This document shows, piece after piece, positions 7,633 to 17,245 of a DNA stretch of 64,000 nucleotides (the first letter of the stretch is position 1; every line of letters begins with the position of its first letter). The notes beneath the pieces are model-generated. The model searched no databases, was not told where the DNA came from, and was given only the letters and a program-made list of their open reading frames with translations. A program made the translations under genes and the position numbers. Location: assembly GCA_035628875.1 (NCBI GenBank), contig DASPIZ010000135.1:1-64000 (forward strand). The letters are read 5' to 3'. Source of the DNA: Ohtaekwangia sp035628875. Its GTDB lineage: Bacteria; Bacteroidota; Bacteroidia; Cytophagales; Cyclobacteriaceae.

Positions 7633-10600
7633 TTACAACTTCACCACCCGCTTTATCACCGCTCTACCCTGAATTTTCAAAACAACAAAATAGACTCCCG
7701 CAGGGAAATGTGATACAGAAACCTGCGCACCGTATCTCACTTGTTTGTAGCTACTGAGTTTTTTCCCGGTAACGGTGTAGAATGAAATGTCATCAACGGG
7801 ATATGGCGAAGTGATCACAACATAGGATGATGTTGGATTCGGATGAAGTACAATTGAAGCTTCAAGGTCACCTTCGCGTGCAGTCGGCACTTCCAATTCG
7901 TTTTCAGCAAGGGGTGTTACTTTCGACGTAAGCAGGAAAGGTCCGGTAGCATTTGGTATTCTGCTATAGGACGTACCGTTGTAATGCGCGGCATACGTGA
8001 TCTCATCAACAGTATGCAACGTGCTACCTACCTTTTGGTACACACCGATTGACTCGCCGTCGGCAGATAGCTTAAAGTTAATATGAAGCGGCCCTTCATT
8101 TAATTCTTCATCGGCCCAAAGTATTTTGTATTCACCAGGCTGAATCACAGTTTCATTATTTTGGCCCATCTTGATTTTGTATTTCGTTTTATTGTTCAGG
8201 TTATCTGTAATAAAAAACCCGGCAATGTCAACGGGTTGTGTCCCTGGATTAAAAAATTCAATCCAATCTTCCGACTCCTCGTCCTCGTCTTCAATCGTAT
8301 TGTTGACAGCGGCAAACTCATTGATTACAAGTGGTCCTTGTGGTGTTACCGGTTCAAAAACCGCTTCCATGATAACACCCGTATTAGCAATATCACTGAT
8401 CGAAACTTCCGTGCTGCTGAATTCCGTTTCATCACCAATTTCAACGGTCTTCAATTCCAGGTCGAAACTTATGTCTGAGCTTTGTCCGCTGATCTGGTGT
8501 ATTTCCACAGCCAATACATTTTCGCCGGCCTTGATGACACCTTTTGGAATCGAAAAGGGAATATAAACACCTTCAGCGGAAGCCTCCAATGCGAGTGTAT
8601 TGTTACCGATTGAACCACCAGGCATATTACTTCGAAAAACTTCTACTCCATTTAGATAAATCACAACACCATCGTCAAATAATACCGAACCACTCAGCAC
8701 GCTGAAGTTGGTTGGATCATCGACGGAAATTGTTTTACGAAAATAAGTGGTGATGAATTTAGCACCGGAATTTCCGCCGTAGCCCACAACAGTTTGTTCA
8801 CCTCCATCGCCATACCCAAGTTCTCCCTGCCCTTCAGCCCAGGTGTTGTCATCAAAAGATTCGCTCGTCCAATCCGCACCAGGTAATGCGCCAAGATCGA
8901 AATATCTCCAATTACTTTGCTTTTCGATTAATGAAATGGTGGTGGTTTCGCTTTTCCGGATGTTCCAATGAGAGAACTGGTAACCGGCATCAGCAACCGC
9001 TTCTGCGGTGTATGGCAATCCCTGGAAATACACACCATTGGTTATTGCTACGCCAGGACGTATACCGTTAAAGGAAATTTCACCAGCGTTCGCGGGTGTT
9101 GTTGAAAGCGTGATGTTAACCTGATCTGTTAATCCAAAAAAAGTAGCCAAATGCTGGTACATGTAGGCATTCCGTTGTATAGCAAAATCACGAAGTCGCT
9201 GTACCTGTGCATTCCAGTTCGACAGGTTTAACTGCCACCGTTGATGATGGTAAGGCATCTCTGTTTTAATGCGATTCTGAAAGGAATCGATAATATCAAT
9301 GACGCGATCCGGATGGAATGTGGTGGAAAGTGCTGTTGTGAAAGTTTGAATAAAACGGTTACGGAACTCCGGGTTCTTCAACAACGAACGTATATGCAAT
9401 GTTGACCATGGCGGGTTAGGCCAGTCTGGACCAGCGGTCGCTGTTGCAAATTGCAAGGTTGGATGGGTTGCATAGCTTTGGTCGTTATACAAAGCAAACC
9501 CAAAATCCATGTCCCAAAGTATCCACCGCCATTTTCCGTTGGTAGAGCGTTGCCGCCAGTATTTTACATTATTTCCAGGCCAGTCTGTATTGCAATAATA
9601 AATTTCAGCTACAAGATAATTGATATACTCCTGCACATCAATATTGTTGTCGATATACTCAAATGCCTGAGACGTAGTTAAATCCATGGCCTGAAGCGTA
9701 GCCAGGTAGTTGGTGTATCCGCTTACGGAGCCTTCGAGTGCCTCCTCGCGTTCACACAGATCGAGGTCGTCTTTGTCGATACCATAGTTTGATTCAAAAT
9801 AATCGGCATCAATTTTTTCACGCAGGTTTTGAACCCCCCAGTATTCACCATTTAGATAAAAGATCGTTGGTTCGTAAGCCAGGTAATCAACATCCATCTG
9901 CCCGATGGTGAGCGTTTGCATTAAGGCATCGCGAAACATCGTGTAATAGAAATCATTGCCGGAGTTACGATAGATAAAACCACCATAGCTGGCGTTCTCT
10001 TTTGAAGAAAATAGTTTTTCATCAATGGTATTGCTTCCATACTTATCGCGTGCTTTAATCACAAATGATTTCTGAGGATTATTCCTGCTGCAGGCACCAC
10101 CAATTCTGATATCAACAGCCTGATTGAAACGTCTGTCACCATTGGTATCGAACATTTCAAATACAGCATGACGGTCCCAATCCTGATTCCAGTTACGTTT
10201 GGCATCCTGACAATTACCAGGAATACCATTCGTTCCGTCTGCATAGATGCCGATGGTATTATCCCACAGGTAGGTACTTTTTGTTGAAATCGAGACAACG
10301 GGTAGGGTAAACGCATGCTCATTGATAAAATACGTTTCAACCTCTGTGTCACTCGGAATAAACCCTGTAAGAAATGCTTTTGCCTTTAGTGTAGATGTTT
10401 TGCTGATTGAAAATGGTCCATCGAAAACTTTGGAATCTGCATGCGGCTCTGATCCATCTGTCGTGTATCGGATCTTAACGTTAGCCAATGGATGCGATAA
10501 GGAAACTGACTGACTCACACTATAACGCCCGGATGCCAATGATATCGTTGGTTTTTCAATTCGTTGCGTAGCGGTGGTTCCGTCATTCTTTTTCGCGGGC

Positions 10601-11058
10601 GTTGGTTTCAACAGGAAGCTCCATGTGCTCCCACCATCTGTTGTACGACCATAAGCAATGTTAGTATACTGTTCGGGAAAATCAACCTGATCTACTTTTG
10701 AAAGATTTGATCCCGACAGTACGACACTTTCACCTTCACTATCGAGTGAAAAATTAGTATGCAGATTTTGATTTTGTTCGTCACACCAGATTAGGATAAA
10801 TCCCTTTGCCGGGATCATTGTTCCTGTTGGTATTCGCCATTTCTCCGGTTGATCCGACTTATCCGATAAATAGTATCCACCGATGTTTACGGATGAATTT
10901 CCTTTGTTGTATAACTCAACCCAGCCGGAGAAATTAAAATAGTGTGGATCATAGTTAATATCAGCATTTGCCGGACAGATCTCATTGATCATTACTTGGG
11001 CATTCACCCCGTATTGAGCACAACAAATCAACAGAACCAAACGTAATCGTGTCAGCAT
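7633..11058 (-). CDS. Secreted CotH-kinase protein with lamin-tail domains and T9SS sorting domain
   Basis: I start at the ATG at 11058, where a signal peptide begins (LRLVLLICCAQYGVNAQ); a longer frame opens at 11118 but adds no sensible sequence. The 1141-residue protein holds, in order: lamin-tail domain (about 22-150, MINEICPAN), chitobiase C-terminal-type domain (about 170-245), CotH domain (about 250-640, ending in RWILWDMDFGFA), an InlB-like repeat (about 655-705), a beta-sandwich region (about 715-895), a second lamin-tail domain (about 915-1040) and a type IX secretion C-terminal domain (HPNPTSSYVVI to the Lys-Leu end). It is therefore exported to the surface or medium. CotH proteins of spore formers are protein kinases; function in Bacteroidota is mostly unknown. 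It lies 69 bases behind cutC on the same strand. Confidence 0.9.
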   Translation of the reverse strand: MLTRLRLVLLICCAQYGVNAQVMINEICPANADINYDPHYFNFSGWVELYNKGNSSVNIGGYYLSDKSDQPEKWRIPTGTMIPAKGFILIWCDEQNQNLHTNFSLDSEGESVVLSGSNLSKVDQVDFPEQYTNIAYGRTTDGGSTWSFLLKPTPAKKNDGTTATQRIEKPTISLASGRYSVSQSVSLSHPLANVKIRYTTDGSEPHADSKVFDGPFSISKTSTLKAKAFLTGFIPSDTEVETYFINEHAFTLPVVSISTKSTYLWDNTIGIYADGTNGIPGNCQDAKRNWNQDWDRHAVFEMFDTNGDRRFNQAVDIRIGGACSRNNPQKSFVIKARDKYGSNTIDEKLFSSKENASYGGFIYRNSGNDFYYTMFRDALMQTLTIGQMDVDYLAYEPTIFYLNGEYWGVQNLREKIDADYFESNYGIDKDDLDLCEREEALEGSVSGYTNYLATLQAMDLTTSQAFEYIDNNIDVQEYINYLVAEIYYCNTDWPGNNVKYWRQRSTNGKWRWILWDMDFGFALYNDQSYATHPTLQFATATAGPDWPNPPWSTLHIRSLLKNPEFRNRFIQTFTTALSTTFHPDRVIDIIDSFQNRIKTEMPYHHQRWQLNLSNWNAQVQRLRDFAIQRNAYMYQHLATFFGLTDQVNITLSTTPANAGEISFNGIRPGVAITNGVYFQGLPYTAEAVADAGYQFSHWNIRKSETTTISLIEKQSNWRYFDLGALPGADWTSESFDDNTWAEGQGELGYGDGGEQTVVGYGGNSGAKFITTYFRKTISVDDPTNFSVLSGSVLFDDGVVIYLNGVEVFRSNMPGGSIGNNTLALEASAEGVYIPFSIPKGVIKAGENVLAVEIHQISGQSSDISFDLELKTVEIGDETEFSSTEVSISDIANTGVIMEAVFEPVTPQGPLVINEFAAVNNTIEDEDEESEDWIEFFNPGTQPVDIAGFFITDNLNNKTKYKIKMGQNNETVIQPGEYKILWADEELNEGPLHINFKLSADGESIGVYQKVGSTLHTVDEITYAAHYNGTSYSRIPNATGPFLLTSKVTPLAENELEVPTAREGDLEASIVLHPNPTSSYVVITSPYPVDDISFYTVTGKKLSSYKQVRYGAQVSVSHFPAGVYFVVLKIQGRAVIKRVVKL

Positions 11059-11127
11059 AAGCGTAGAATAATACAGCAATATACTGTTTACACAACGCAC
11101 ATAAAAGTATCCGGACAATATCGGACG

Positions 11128-11862
11128 TTAACTCACCAATGTCCTTAATTTTCGTATGATTTGAGGATCAACCACACGTATGGCATAAACGGATTCACCG
11201 GGGATGCCCATGGAATTTATACGTGGATTGATAAAAGTCATTTTGCCATTGTGCGCTGTAGCTGCCGAAAAATGAATTTCTTTTACCTGCGTCTCACGGA
11301 CAAGTTCTTTAACATTGGTTTCGTTTACACCTGACCCGGCCATGATGGTAATACGACCATTGGCTTTTTCCTGTAATGCACGCAACAACGACACACCTTC
11401 AATCGCAGTCTTTTCGAGGCCTGATGTAAGGATCCTGTCAAAGCCAACTTCGATACAATCCTCCAGGGCTTCAAAAGGATCTCGTGTCATATCAAAAGCG
11501 CGGTGGCAGGTAACTTTCAAAGGCCGTGCTTTATCAATCAATTCTTTACAACGTTTTTTGTCAATCGTGCCATCTGTATGTAGGATTCCAAACACAACGC
11601 CATCAACACTGAGTCGCTGGCATTGTATAACATCCCTCTTCATGGCATGGAATTCATAGTTGGAATAAAGAAAATCACCGCCTCGTGGCCGGATCATTAC
11701 ATACACATCTATGCTTACATTTTGGCGTACAACTTCAATCACACCATACGATGGTGTTGTTCCGCCTTCTGCGGGATTAGCACAGAGCTCAATGCGGTCT
11801 GCACCACCTTCCTGCGCACGAAGTGCAGATTCGATGTTATACACTACAATCTCAAATTTCAT
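11128..11862 (-). CDS. cutC: CutC family protein
   Basis: 244 residues, full length for the family. The TIM-barrel start MKFEIVVYNIESALRAQEGG and the block GADRIELCANPAEGGTTPSYG are characteristic, as are VMIRPRGGDFLYS and the late MAGSGVNETNV motif. CutC was named for copper homeostasis in E. coli, but its biochemical role remains uncertain. Cytoplasmic. It may be co-transcribed with the downstream CotH gene; nothing copper-related is nearby. Confidence 0.93.
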   Translation of the reverse strand: MKFEIVVYNIESALRAQEGGADRIELCANPAEGGTTPSYGVIEVVRQNVSIDVYVMIRPRGGDFLYSNYEFHAMKRDVIQCQRLSVDGVVFGILHTDGTIDKKRCKELIDKARPLKVTCHRAFDMTRDPFEALEDCIEVGFDRILTSGLEKTAIEGVSLLRALQEKANGRITIMAGSGVNETNVKELVRETQVKEIHFSAATAHNGKMTFINPRINSMGIPGESVYAIRVVDPQIIRKLRTLVS

Positions 11863-11940
11863 TTGTGTTATACTGGTTGATGTGCGTGAGGGTATTGCCT
11901 GATTATTTATGATCCAATTAAAAAACTACGTTCTGGTTCT

Positions 11941-12441
11941 TTATTCGATCACGCGTCGGGCCGTTCGAAAATTCTTTTGATAGTAATCACTGTAGATGTT
12001 TACCTCAACGACACCAACACGCGACGACGCATGGATAAATTTTACATTATCCTTACCATTGACTTCTGTTACAAGACCTACATGCGTGATCTTTCTTCTT
12101 TTCTTGCTGGTTGCAAAAAACACAAGATCTCCCGGAGCAAGGTCTTTCATTCCAATCTCCTGCCCTACTTTACTTTGATCTGCGGAACTGCGTGGTAAAG
12201 GCATTTCGATTTCACGGAAAGCGTTGATCAAAAGACCGGAGCAATCCATACCCGACCGTGTCGTTCCACCATATCTGTATGGCGTGCCGATAAAGGTTCT
12301 GGCTGCTGCAATAACGCGATGGACTTTTTCGTCACGTGCATTGACTTTCTTTGTGGAAGCACAAGAAACCAGGAATACGGTAATGAGAAGAATAAACTGA
12401 AGGAAAAGTGTCTGTTTACTTTTGAATTGGAAAAAATACAT
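11941..12441 (-). CDS. NlpC/P60 family lipoprotein, cell-wall peptidase
   Basis: A longer frame opens at 12492, but the ATG at 12441 gives a normal lipoprotein signal peptide whose lipobox (LVSC) puts the lipidated Cys at residue 27. The 166-residue protein then has the NlpC/P60 fold: catalytic Cys67 in MDCSGL, His120 in THVGLV and His137 in FIHAS. The enzyme should cut D-Glu-meso-DAP bonds in peptidoglycan stem peptides from the periplasmic face of a membrane. It stands alone, 78 bases upstream of cutC on the same strand. Confidence 0.92.
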   Translation of the reverse strand: MYFFQFKSKQTLFLQFILLITVFLVSCASTKKVNARDEKVHRVIAAARTFIGTPYRYGGTTRSGMDCSGLLINAFREIEMPLPRSSADQSKVGQEIGMKDLAPGDLVFFATSKKRRKITHVGLVTEVNGKDNVKFIHASSRVGVVEVNIYSDYYQKNFRTARRVIE

Positions 12442-12664
12442 AGATGTCCATTTTAAAAAGTATACAAATATAACGAGAACCATGCCATTCATGGAAAATT
12501 TCCATCGAGATTATCAATAAATCGTGGATATCCTATGTAAATCCTGTTACGGTAACTTACGTAAGATGTTTGTTGCATCAGGTCATAGCACATTTTAACG
12601 TATAACGACCAGGCACAATTAACCAGAGTTTTTGTATTTTGACCTTTTAAAGATAATTTTCCAT

Positions 12665-12976
12665 ATGCTTTCGACCGTCCTTACGATCCTTGTCATCATC
12701 GTAGTGTTTATTGTTCTTTTTAAGATTTTTAAACTGATCCTGCGATTGCTCCTGGTGGTGGTTTTTTTATTCCTCGCGTGGATCACCAATCCAACCTTGG
12801 AACAACACCAGGAAGCCGTATCGCGAAAAGCTGAAAAAACCAACTCTTCAATACGTCTCAACAAAGTTATTGCAGATGATTATTATATTTTTAGCCTCAC
12901 TAAATTGGAAGGTGATAACCGTGTGATCGGCGCAGGGGCATTCACACAAGTATTTATTTTCAGAAATCCGGATTAA
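12665..12976 (+). CDS. Small membrane protein of unknown function
   Basis: 103 residues from the ATG at 12665 (a TTG at 12632 in frame is less likely). Residues 1-42 form one or two very hydrophobic helices (MLSTVLTILVIIVVFIVLF and the LRLLLVVVFLFLAW stretch). About 60 polar residues follow, ending in a beta-like segment (DDYYIFSLTKL, GAFTQVFIF). No family recognised. It is 18 bases upstream of the DUF1080 gene on the same strand, so it may be co-transcribed. The soluble part resembles a small folded domain rather than random sequence, which supports a real gene. Confidence 0.6.
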   Translation: MLSTVLTILVIIVVFIVLFKIFKLILRLLLVVVFLFLAWITNPTLEQHQEAVSRKAEKTNSSIRLNKVIADDYYIFSLTKLEGDNRVIGAGAFTQVFIFRNPD

Positions 12977-12994
12977 ATTTAAACCCATCATACC

Positions 12995-13762
12995 ATGCAA
13001 AAAAATATATTCATGGCCTTTGCCTTTCTGATCATGATTGGCTGTTCTACCAAAAACGAATCTAACGGGGAAGACACTTCAACGAATGCTGATACTACAG
13101 CACCTGTCACCACGGAGAATCACAATACATTAACTGAAGCTCAAAAGGCGGAAGGATGGCAGTTATTATTTGATGGAAAATCAATGAACGGCTGGCGAAC
13201 TTATCAAAATAAAGAGAATGACAGTTGGGAAGTGATTGATGGCACACTGCATTGCAAGCCGTTTAAAGAAGATGCCGAAAACAAACGAGCCGACCTGGTA
13301 ACTACAGGGCAATATGAAAATTTTGAGTTTGCTTTCGACTGGAAAATTTCACCGCAGGGTAATAGTGGCGTGATGTTCCATGTGTCGGAAGAACACAGTG
13401 AACCATACGCTACGGGACCAGAATATCAGCTACTGGATGATGAAGGTTATCCCGGTGATGTAAAAGATGTGCAACTCACGGCAGCTAATTACGACATGCA
13501 GGCACCTTCTTATAAAAAATTGAATCCTGCTGGCGAATGGAATTCATCGAGAATCGTCGTTAACGAAAATAAAGTGGAGCATTGGCTGAATGGCGACAAA
13601 GTACTGACCTACGATATAGGATCTCCTGCATGGGCGAAAATAAAACAAGAAAGTAAGTGGAAAGACTTTCCTGCTTATGGCACAACTGCTACCGGCTACC
13701 TGGATCTACAGGATCATGGCAATGAAGTATGGTTCCGTAACCTGTATATTAAAACACTTTAA
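12995..13762 (+). CDS. DUF1080 (3-keto-disaccharide hydrolase-like) lipoprotein
   Basis: 255 residues with a lipoprotein signal (IMIGC, lipidated Cys17), a Thr/Asn-rich spacer to residue 48, then the DUF1080 concanavalin-like fold: GWQLLFDGKSMNGWRTY, WEVIDGTLHCKPF, FEFAFDWKISPQGNSGVMF and EYQLLDDEGY. Proteins of this domain include 3-keto-glycoside hydrolases and many sugar-binding lipoproteins; the binding face is kept here but the reaction cannot be deduced. Attached to the inner or outer membrane. It is followed after 3 bases by a membrane protein gene in the same frame. Confidence 0.9.
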   Translation: MQKNIFMAFAFLIMIGCSTKNESNGEDTSTNADTTAPVTTENHNTLTEAQKAEGWQLLFDGKSMNGWRTYQNKENDSWEVIDGTLHCKPFKEDAENKRADLVTTGQYENFEFAFDWKISPQGNSGVMFHVSEEHSEPYATGPEYQLLDDEGYPGDVKDVQLTAANYDMQAPSYKKLNPAGEWNSSRIVVNENKVEHWLNGDKVLTYDIGSPAWAKIKQESKWKDFPAYGTTATGYLDLQDHGNEVWFRNLYIKTL

Positions 13763-13765
13763 CAA

Positions 13766-14359
13766 TTGCGTTTCACCGACGGTGCGCTTAGCTTCAGGCA
13801 GAATATACTGTTAACTGTTATTCTTGAATTCGCGGTGGCTATATTCGCCGTCGGGCAATTTGGCTTTACGCTCGAAGGCCTGCAGGCGACTACGCGCTAT
13901 TCAGGAAGGCTTTCCTTGTTTATCTTCAGTTTTATTTTTCTCTGCCAGGATAAACCCGACCTGCTGAAGAAATGGTTATCCGATCGGTATTTTCTTGTCT
14001 TTGCCATTGCTCATGGCATTCATCTAACGCAATTAATTACTTTCAATCTAAAGGCGGGCAATGACCTGATCGGTTACAGGATACTTGGCGGAATGCTGGC
14101 CTACAGTTTTATTTTTATCATGCCGATGATTCAGCAACGGTACAACCGAGGGAATATAACACCACGTTTTTTCAATACCGCCTCATTTGTTTATGCGTAT
14201 TATATCTGGTTCATTTTTTTTATGACGTATCTTCCGCGTGTCCTTGGAAAAATGCCTCAGGCAGGTGGTTCGTACACCGAGTATGTCATGCTCCTGGGCT
14301 GGGTGTCATTGATCTTCGGGTATCGGTTAAGCAGATTATTACAATTAAAAGCGAAATGA
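13766..14359 (+). CDS. Hypothetical multi-pass membrane protein (TTG start)
   Basis: 197 residues and about five or six hydrophobic segments (ILLTVILEFAVAIFAV, LSLFIFSFIFL, YFLVFAIAHGIHLTQ, GGMLAYSFIFIMP, YAYYIWFIFFMTYL, VMLLGWVSLIFGYRL). A His in the third helix and paired aromatic residues recall ferric-reductase-like membrane domains, but I cannot confirm haem ligands. No ATG exists near the front; TTG at 13766 is the only sensible start, 3 bases after the DUF1080 stop codon and in the same frame, implying translational coupling. Clear membrane composition makes it a real gene; function unknown. Confidence 0.7.
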   Translation: MRFTDGALSFRQNILLTVILEFAVAIFAVGQFGFTLEGLQATTRYSGRLSLFIFSFIFLCQDKPDLLKKWLSDRYFLVFAIAHGIHLTQLITFNLKAGNDLIGYRILGGMLAYSFIFIMPMIQQRYNRGNITPRFFNTASFVYAYYIWFIFFMTYLPRVLGKMPQAGGSYTEYVMLLGWVSLIFGYRLSRLLQLKAK

Positions 14360-14432
14360 TTCGATGATCTATGGAAATAACAATTCGTATGATCGCCATA
14401 CCTTTAATACTTTATTTTAACAATTGATTGAT

Positions 14433-16331
14433 ATGTGCGGTATCACCGGAATTTTTGCTTTTAACCTGGTTGGGAAATTTAATAAAATCCACGTTACCAA
14501 TGCCACCATGTGCCTGGAGAAGCGTGGGCCGGACTTTCAGGACATTTACATTGATGACTGGGTTGGACTAGGGCACCGCAGGCTGTCGATCATTGATACC
14601 AGCGACGAATCCAATCAACCCATGTGGGACGAAACGAAACGATATTGCATCATTTTCAACGGAGAGATTTTCAACTACCGTGAATTAAAAAAAACACTTG
14701 AAGCAGAAGGAATACATTTTACTACCGCTGGTGACACCGAAGTTTTGTTAAAACTTTTTATCCATTACAAAGAAAACTGTCTTTCAAAACTTAACGGCTT
14801 CTTTGCATTCTGTATTTATGACCGTGAAAATCAAAGCATGTTCGTTGCTCGCGATCGCTTTGGCATAAAACCGCTGTACTACCTTTTCGATGAAGATAAA
14901 TTTTTGTTTGCCTCTGAAATGAAGGCTATCCTTCATTATGGAATTGATCGCTCACTGGATTATGCGTCACTTTATTCTTATCTGCAGCTCAATTATATTC
15001 CGGCACCAGACAGTATTTTCTCATCGGTTAAAAAACTTTTGCCTGGGCACTATATGCAAATACAAAGGCAAAAAATAGATATCCACCGTTATTATACCAT
15101 TCCGCATCCGGTACCGACCAATACTATCATCAGTTATGAGGATGCTATAAAAAAACTAAAACTTTTGTTAGAGCAATCTGTTCAATGTAGAATGGTTTCG
15201 GACGTGCCACTGGGGGCGTTTCTCAGCGGTGGAATAGATTCGTCCATCATTACCGGTTTAGCCAGCAGACACAATCCGGATTTGCATACTTTTTCAATTG
15301 GCTTTCGCGATGAAAAATTCTTTGATGAAACAGCCTATGCCAATCTCGTCGCCAAACACTTCAATACAAACCACACTGTTTTCTCGCTAACCAATGATGA
15401 TTTATTTAGGCATGTTCATGACATATTAGATTACACCGATGAACCTTTTGCTGATTCATCCGCGATTGCCGTTTACATTTTAAGTAAAGAAACCAGGAAA
15501 CATGCCACGGTTGCACTTTCAGGAGATGGCGCCGATGAACTCCTGGCGGGATACAACAAACATGCTGCAGCCTATCGTATGATGCATCCCGGAGTAAAAG
15601 AAAAAATAGCTGCGACATTACATCCGTTGTGGATGGCATTACCACAATCGCGCAATACACGAATTACTAATATGGTGCGTCAACTTGCGCGTTTCAGTAA
15701 GGGTGTAAGATTAAATCCGCAGGAGCGATACTGGCGGTGGGCTGGCTACGCCGATGAAAATGAAGTGGATAAACTCCTTGCTCCGGAAACTAAAGTGAAC
15801 ATTCACAAGGATTATTATAGCCGAAAAGAGAATCTGCTCCGTTATATCTCTGACGACGAGTCGATCAATGATATCCTGTTAGCCGATGTTAATCTTGTAC
15901 TTGCAAACGATATGCTTACAAAGGTTGACACCATGAGCATGGCAAACTCGCTGGAGGTACGCGTTCCGTTTCTCGATTATGAACTCGTGAATTTTATATT
16001 TACACTTCCAGATGAATTCAAGATCAATAAAAATATCAGGAAAAGAATTCTTCAGGATGCTTTTCGCGATCTGTTGCCTGCCCAACTTTACAACAGACCA
16101 AAGAAAGGTTTTGAAGTCCCTTTATTGAAATGGTTTCGACATGAAATGAAGTCTTTAATCACAGACGATCTACTCAGCAAAAATCTGATTGAAGAACAGG
16201 GCACCTTTAATTATCAGGAAATCCAAAAATTAAAAAAACAATTATTCTCTTCGAACCCTGGCGATGTTCATGCACGGATCTGGGCATTGATTGTATTCCA
16301 AACCTTTTGGAAAAAATGGCTGAAGAAATAA
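14433..16331 (+). CDS. asnB: Asparagine synthase (glutamine-hydrolysing)
   Basis: The ATG at 14433 is chosen over a TTG at 14424 because the class II amidotransferase needs Cys2 as its N-terminal nucleophile (MCGITGIF). 632 residues: glutaminase domain to about 210, synthetase domain after it with PP-loop SGGIDSS and ALSGDGADELLAGY for ATP and aspartate. It makes asparagine (or amidates a related carboxylate in cell-surface pathways) using glutamine nitrogen; cytoplasmic. The length is typical of the family. It stands alone, without glycan biosynthesis genes beside it, so ordinary asparagine synthesis is the simplest reading. Confidence 0.95.
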   Translation: MCGITGIFAFNLVGKFNKIHVTNATMCLEKRGPDFQDIYIDDWVGLGHRRLSIIDTSDESNQPMWDETKRYCIIFNGEIFNYRELKKTLEAEGIHFTTAGDTEVLLKLFIHYKENCLSKLNGFFAFCIYDRENQSMFVARDRFGIKPLYYLFDEDKFLFASEMKAILHYGIDRSLDYASLYSYLQLNYIPAPDSIFSSVKKLLPGHYMQIQRQKIDIHRYYTIPHPVPTNTIISYEDAIKKLKLLLEQSVQCRMVSDVPLGAFLSGGIDSSIITGLASRHNPDLHTFSIGFRDEKFFDETAYANLVAKHFNTNHTVFSLTNDDLFRHVHDILDYTDEPFADSSAIAVYILSKETRKHATVALSGDGADELLAGYNKHAAAYRMMHPGVKEKIAATLHPLWMALPQSRNTRITNMVRQLARFSKGVRLNPQERYWRWAGYADENEVDKLLAPETKVNIHKDYYSRKENLLRYISDDESINDILLADVNLVLANDMLTKVDTMSMANSLEVRVPFLDYELVNFIFTLPDEFKINKNIRKRILQDAFRDLLPAQLYNRPKKGFEVPLLKWFRHEMKSLITDDLLSKNLIEEQGTFNYQEIQKLKKQLFSSNPGDVHARIWALIVFQTFWKKWLKK

Positions 16332-16608
16332 AACAAGCCATGCAATAAAGTAGCCGGCAATAAGCTAAAGGCTATGATAAAGACAAAACGGGCCTCTTTT
16401 ATATCGTCGTAAAGTGGAAATACATAAGAAACATGTTTAAACCGCGAAGCCCATTAGAACGCACAAAGCCATATTTCCCTAAAGATACCCAGTAAAAGTC
16501 GTCAATCGACCTCGTTAGAGTACATCACGCGGATTTGGCGGTTATCTGGATCCCTTCAAAAGAACATTTCATCGTGCTTTGGTAAATAATTTTTTAACCA
16601 ATCTAACA

Positions 16609-17193
16609 ATGAAAAATTTATCGTTACTTTTTGCACTATGCCTACTAGTTACCGTTGGCGCAAATGCACAAGAATTCAAAAAGTTTAAAGTAGGTGTCGG
16701 TGCCGGTTATGCTATGCCGGGTGGAAAAGGCGCGAAAGGCGGACTTCTCTGGACACTTGAGCCATCTTACCGCGTAAGTGATGCGCTTGCTATTGGTCTT
16801 CGTATTGAAGGAGCGATTTTAGTTCGCGGATTTTCAGAAGAACTCGGTGATGATGCAGAGTTTGATATTGCTGCCATTAGTTCGTATACCGTTAATGGTA
16901 ATTATTATCTCAACAATAATAATTTCAGACCATTCGTCGGTGCCGGTTTAGGGATATACTCTTTAGCCGCAGTAGAATTAAAAGATAGTGATAACGGCGG
17001 CGATGCTGAACTATCGGAATCAGAATCAAAATTCGGTTTCTATCCAAGGATAGGTTTTGACGCTGGCCATTTCACACTTGCGCTTGAGTATAACTTAATT
17101 CCGGCGACTAAAGTTGATGGACTTGGTGGTGAGTTCAAAAACAGCTACCTGGGTATCCGCATTGGTGGGTTCTTCGGTGGTGGACGAAAATAA
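16609..17193 (+). CDS. Small outer-membrane beta-barrel protein (porin family)
   Basis: The ATG at 16609 starts a signal peptide (LSLLFALCLLVTVGANAQ); an in-frame TTG-type extension to 16579 is not needed. The 194-residue protein shows alternating amphipathic strands with glycine turns (KVGVGAGYAMPGG, RPFVGAGLGIYSL, FGFYPRIGFDAG) and ends in a strand SYLGIRIGGFFGG, as in eight-stranded OmpA/OmpX-type barrels. No ligand is evident. A strong hairpin with a T run follows, so it is monocistronic. Confidence 0.85.
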   Translation: MKNLSLLFALCLLVTVGANAQEFKKFKVGVGAGYAMPGGKGAKGGLLWTLEPSYRVSDALAIGLRIEGAILVRGFSEELGDDAEFDIAAISSYTVNGNYYLNNNNFRPFVGAGLGIYSLAAVELKDSDNGGDAELSESESKFGFYPRIGFDAGHFTLALEYNLIPATKVDGLGGEFKNSYLGIRIGGFFGGGRK

Positions 17194-17215
17194 TTTTTAA
17201 TAAGTTTTGAATAAG

Positions 17216-17245
17216 AAAGGTTGGCTTTTGCTGGCCTTTTTTTTT
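17216..17245 (+). terminator. Rho-independent terminator of the barrel protein gene
   Basis: AAAGGTTGGC and GCTGGCCTTT form a 10-bp stem with three wobble pairs and a TTTT loop, followed by a run of T. It begins 23 bases after the stop codon. Confidence 0.75.
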
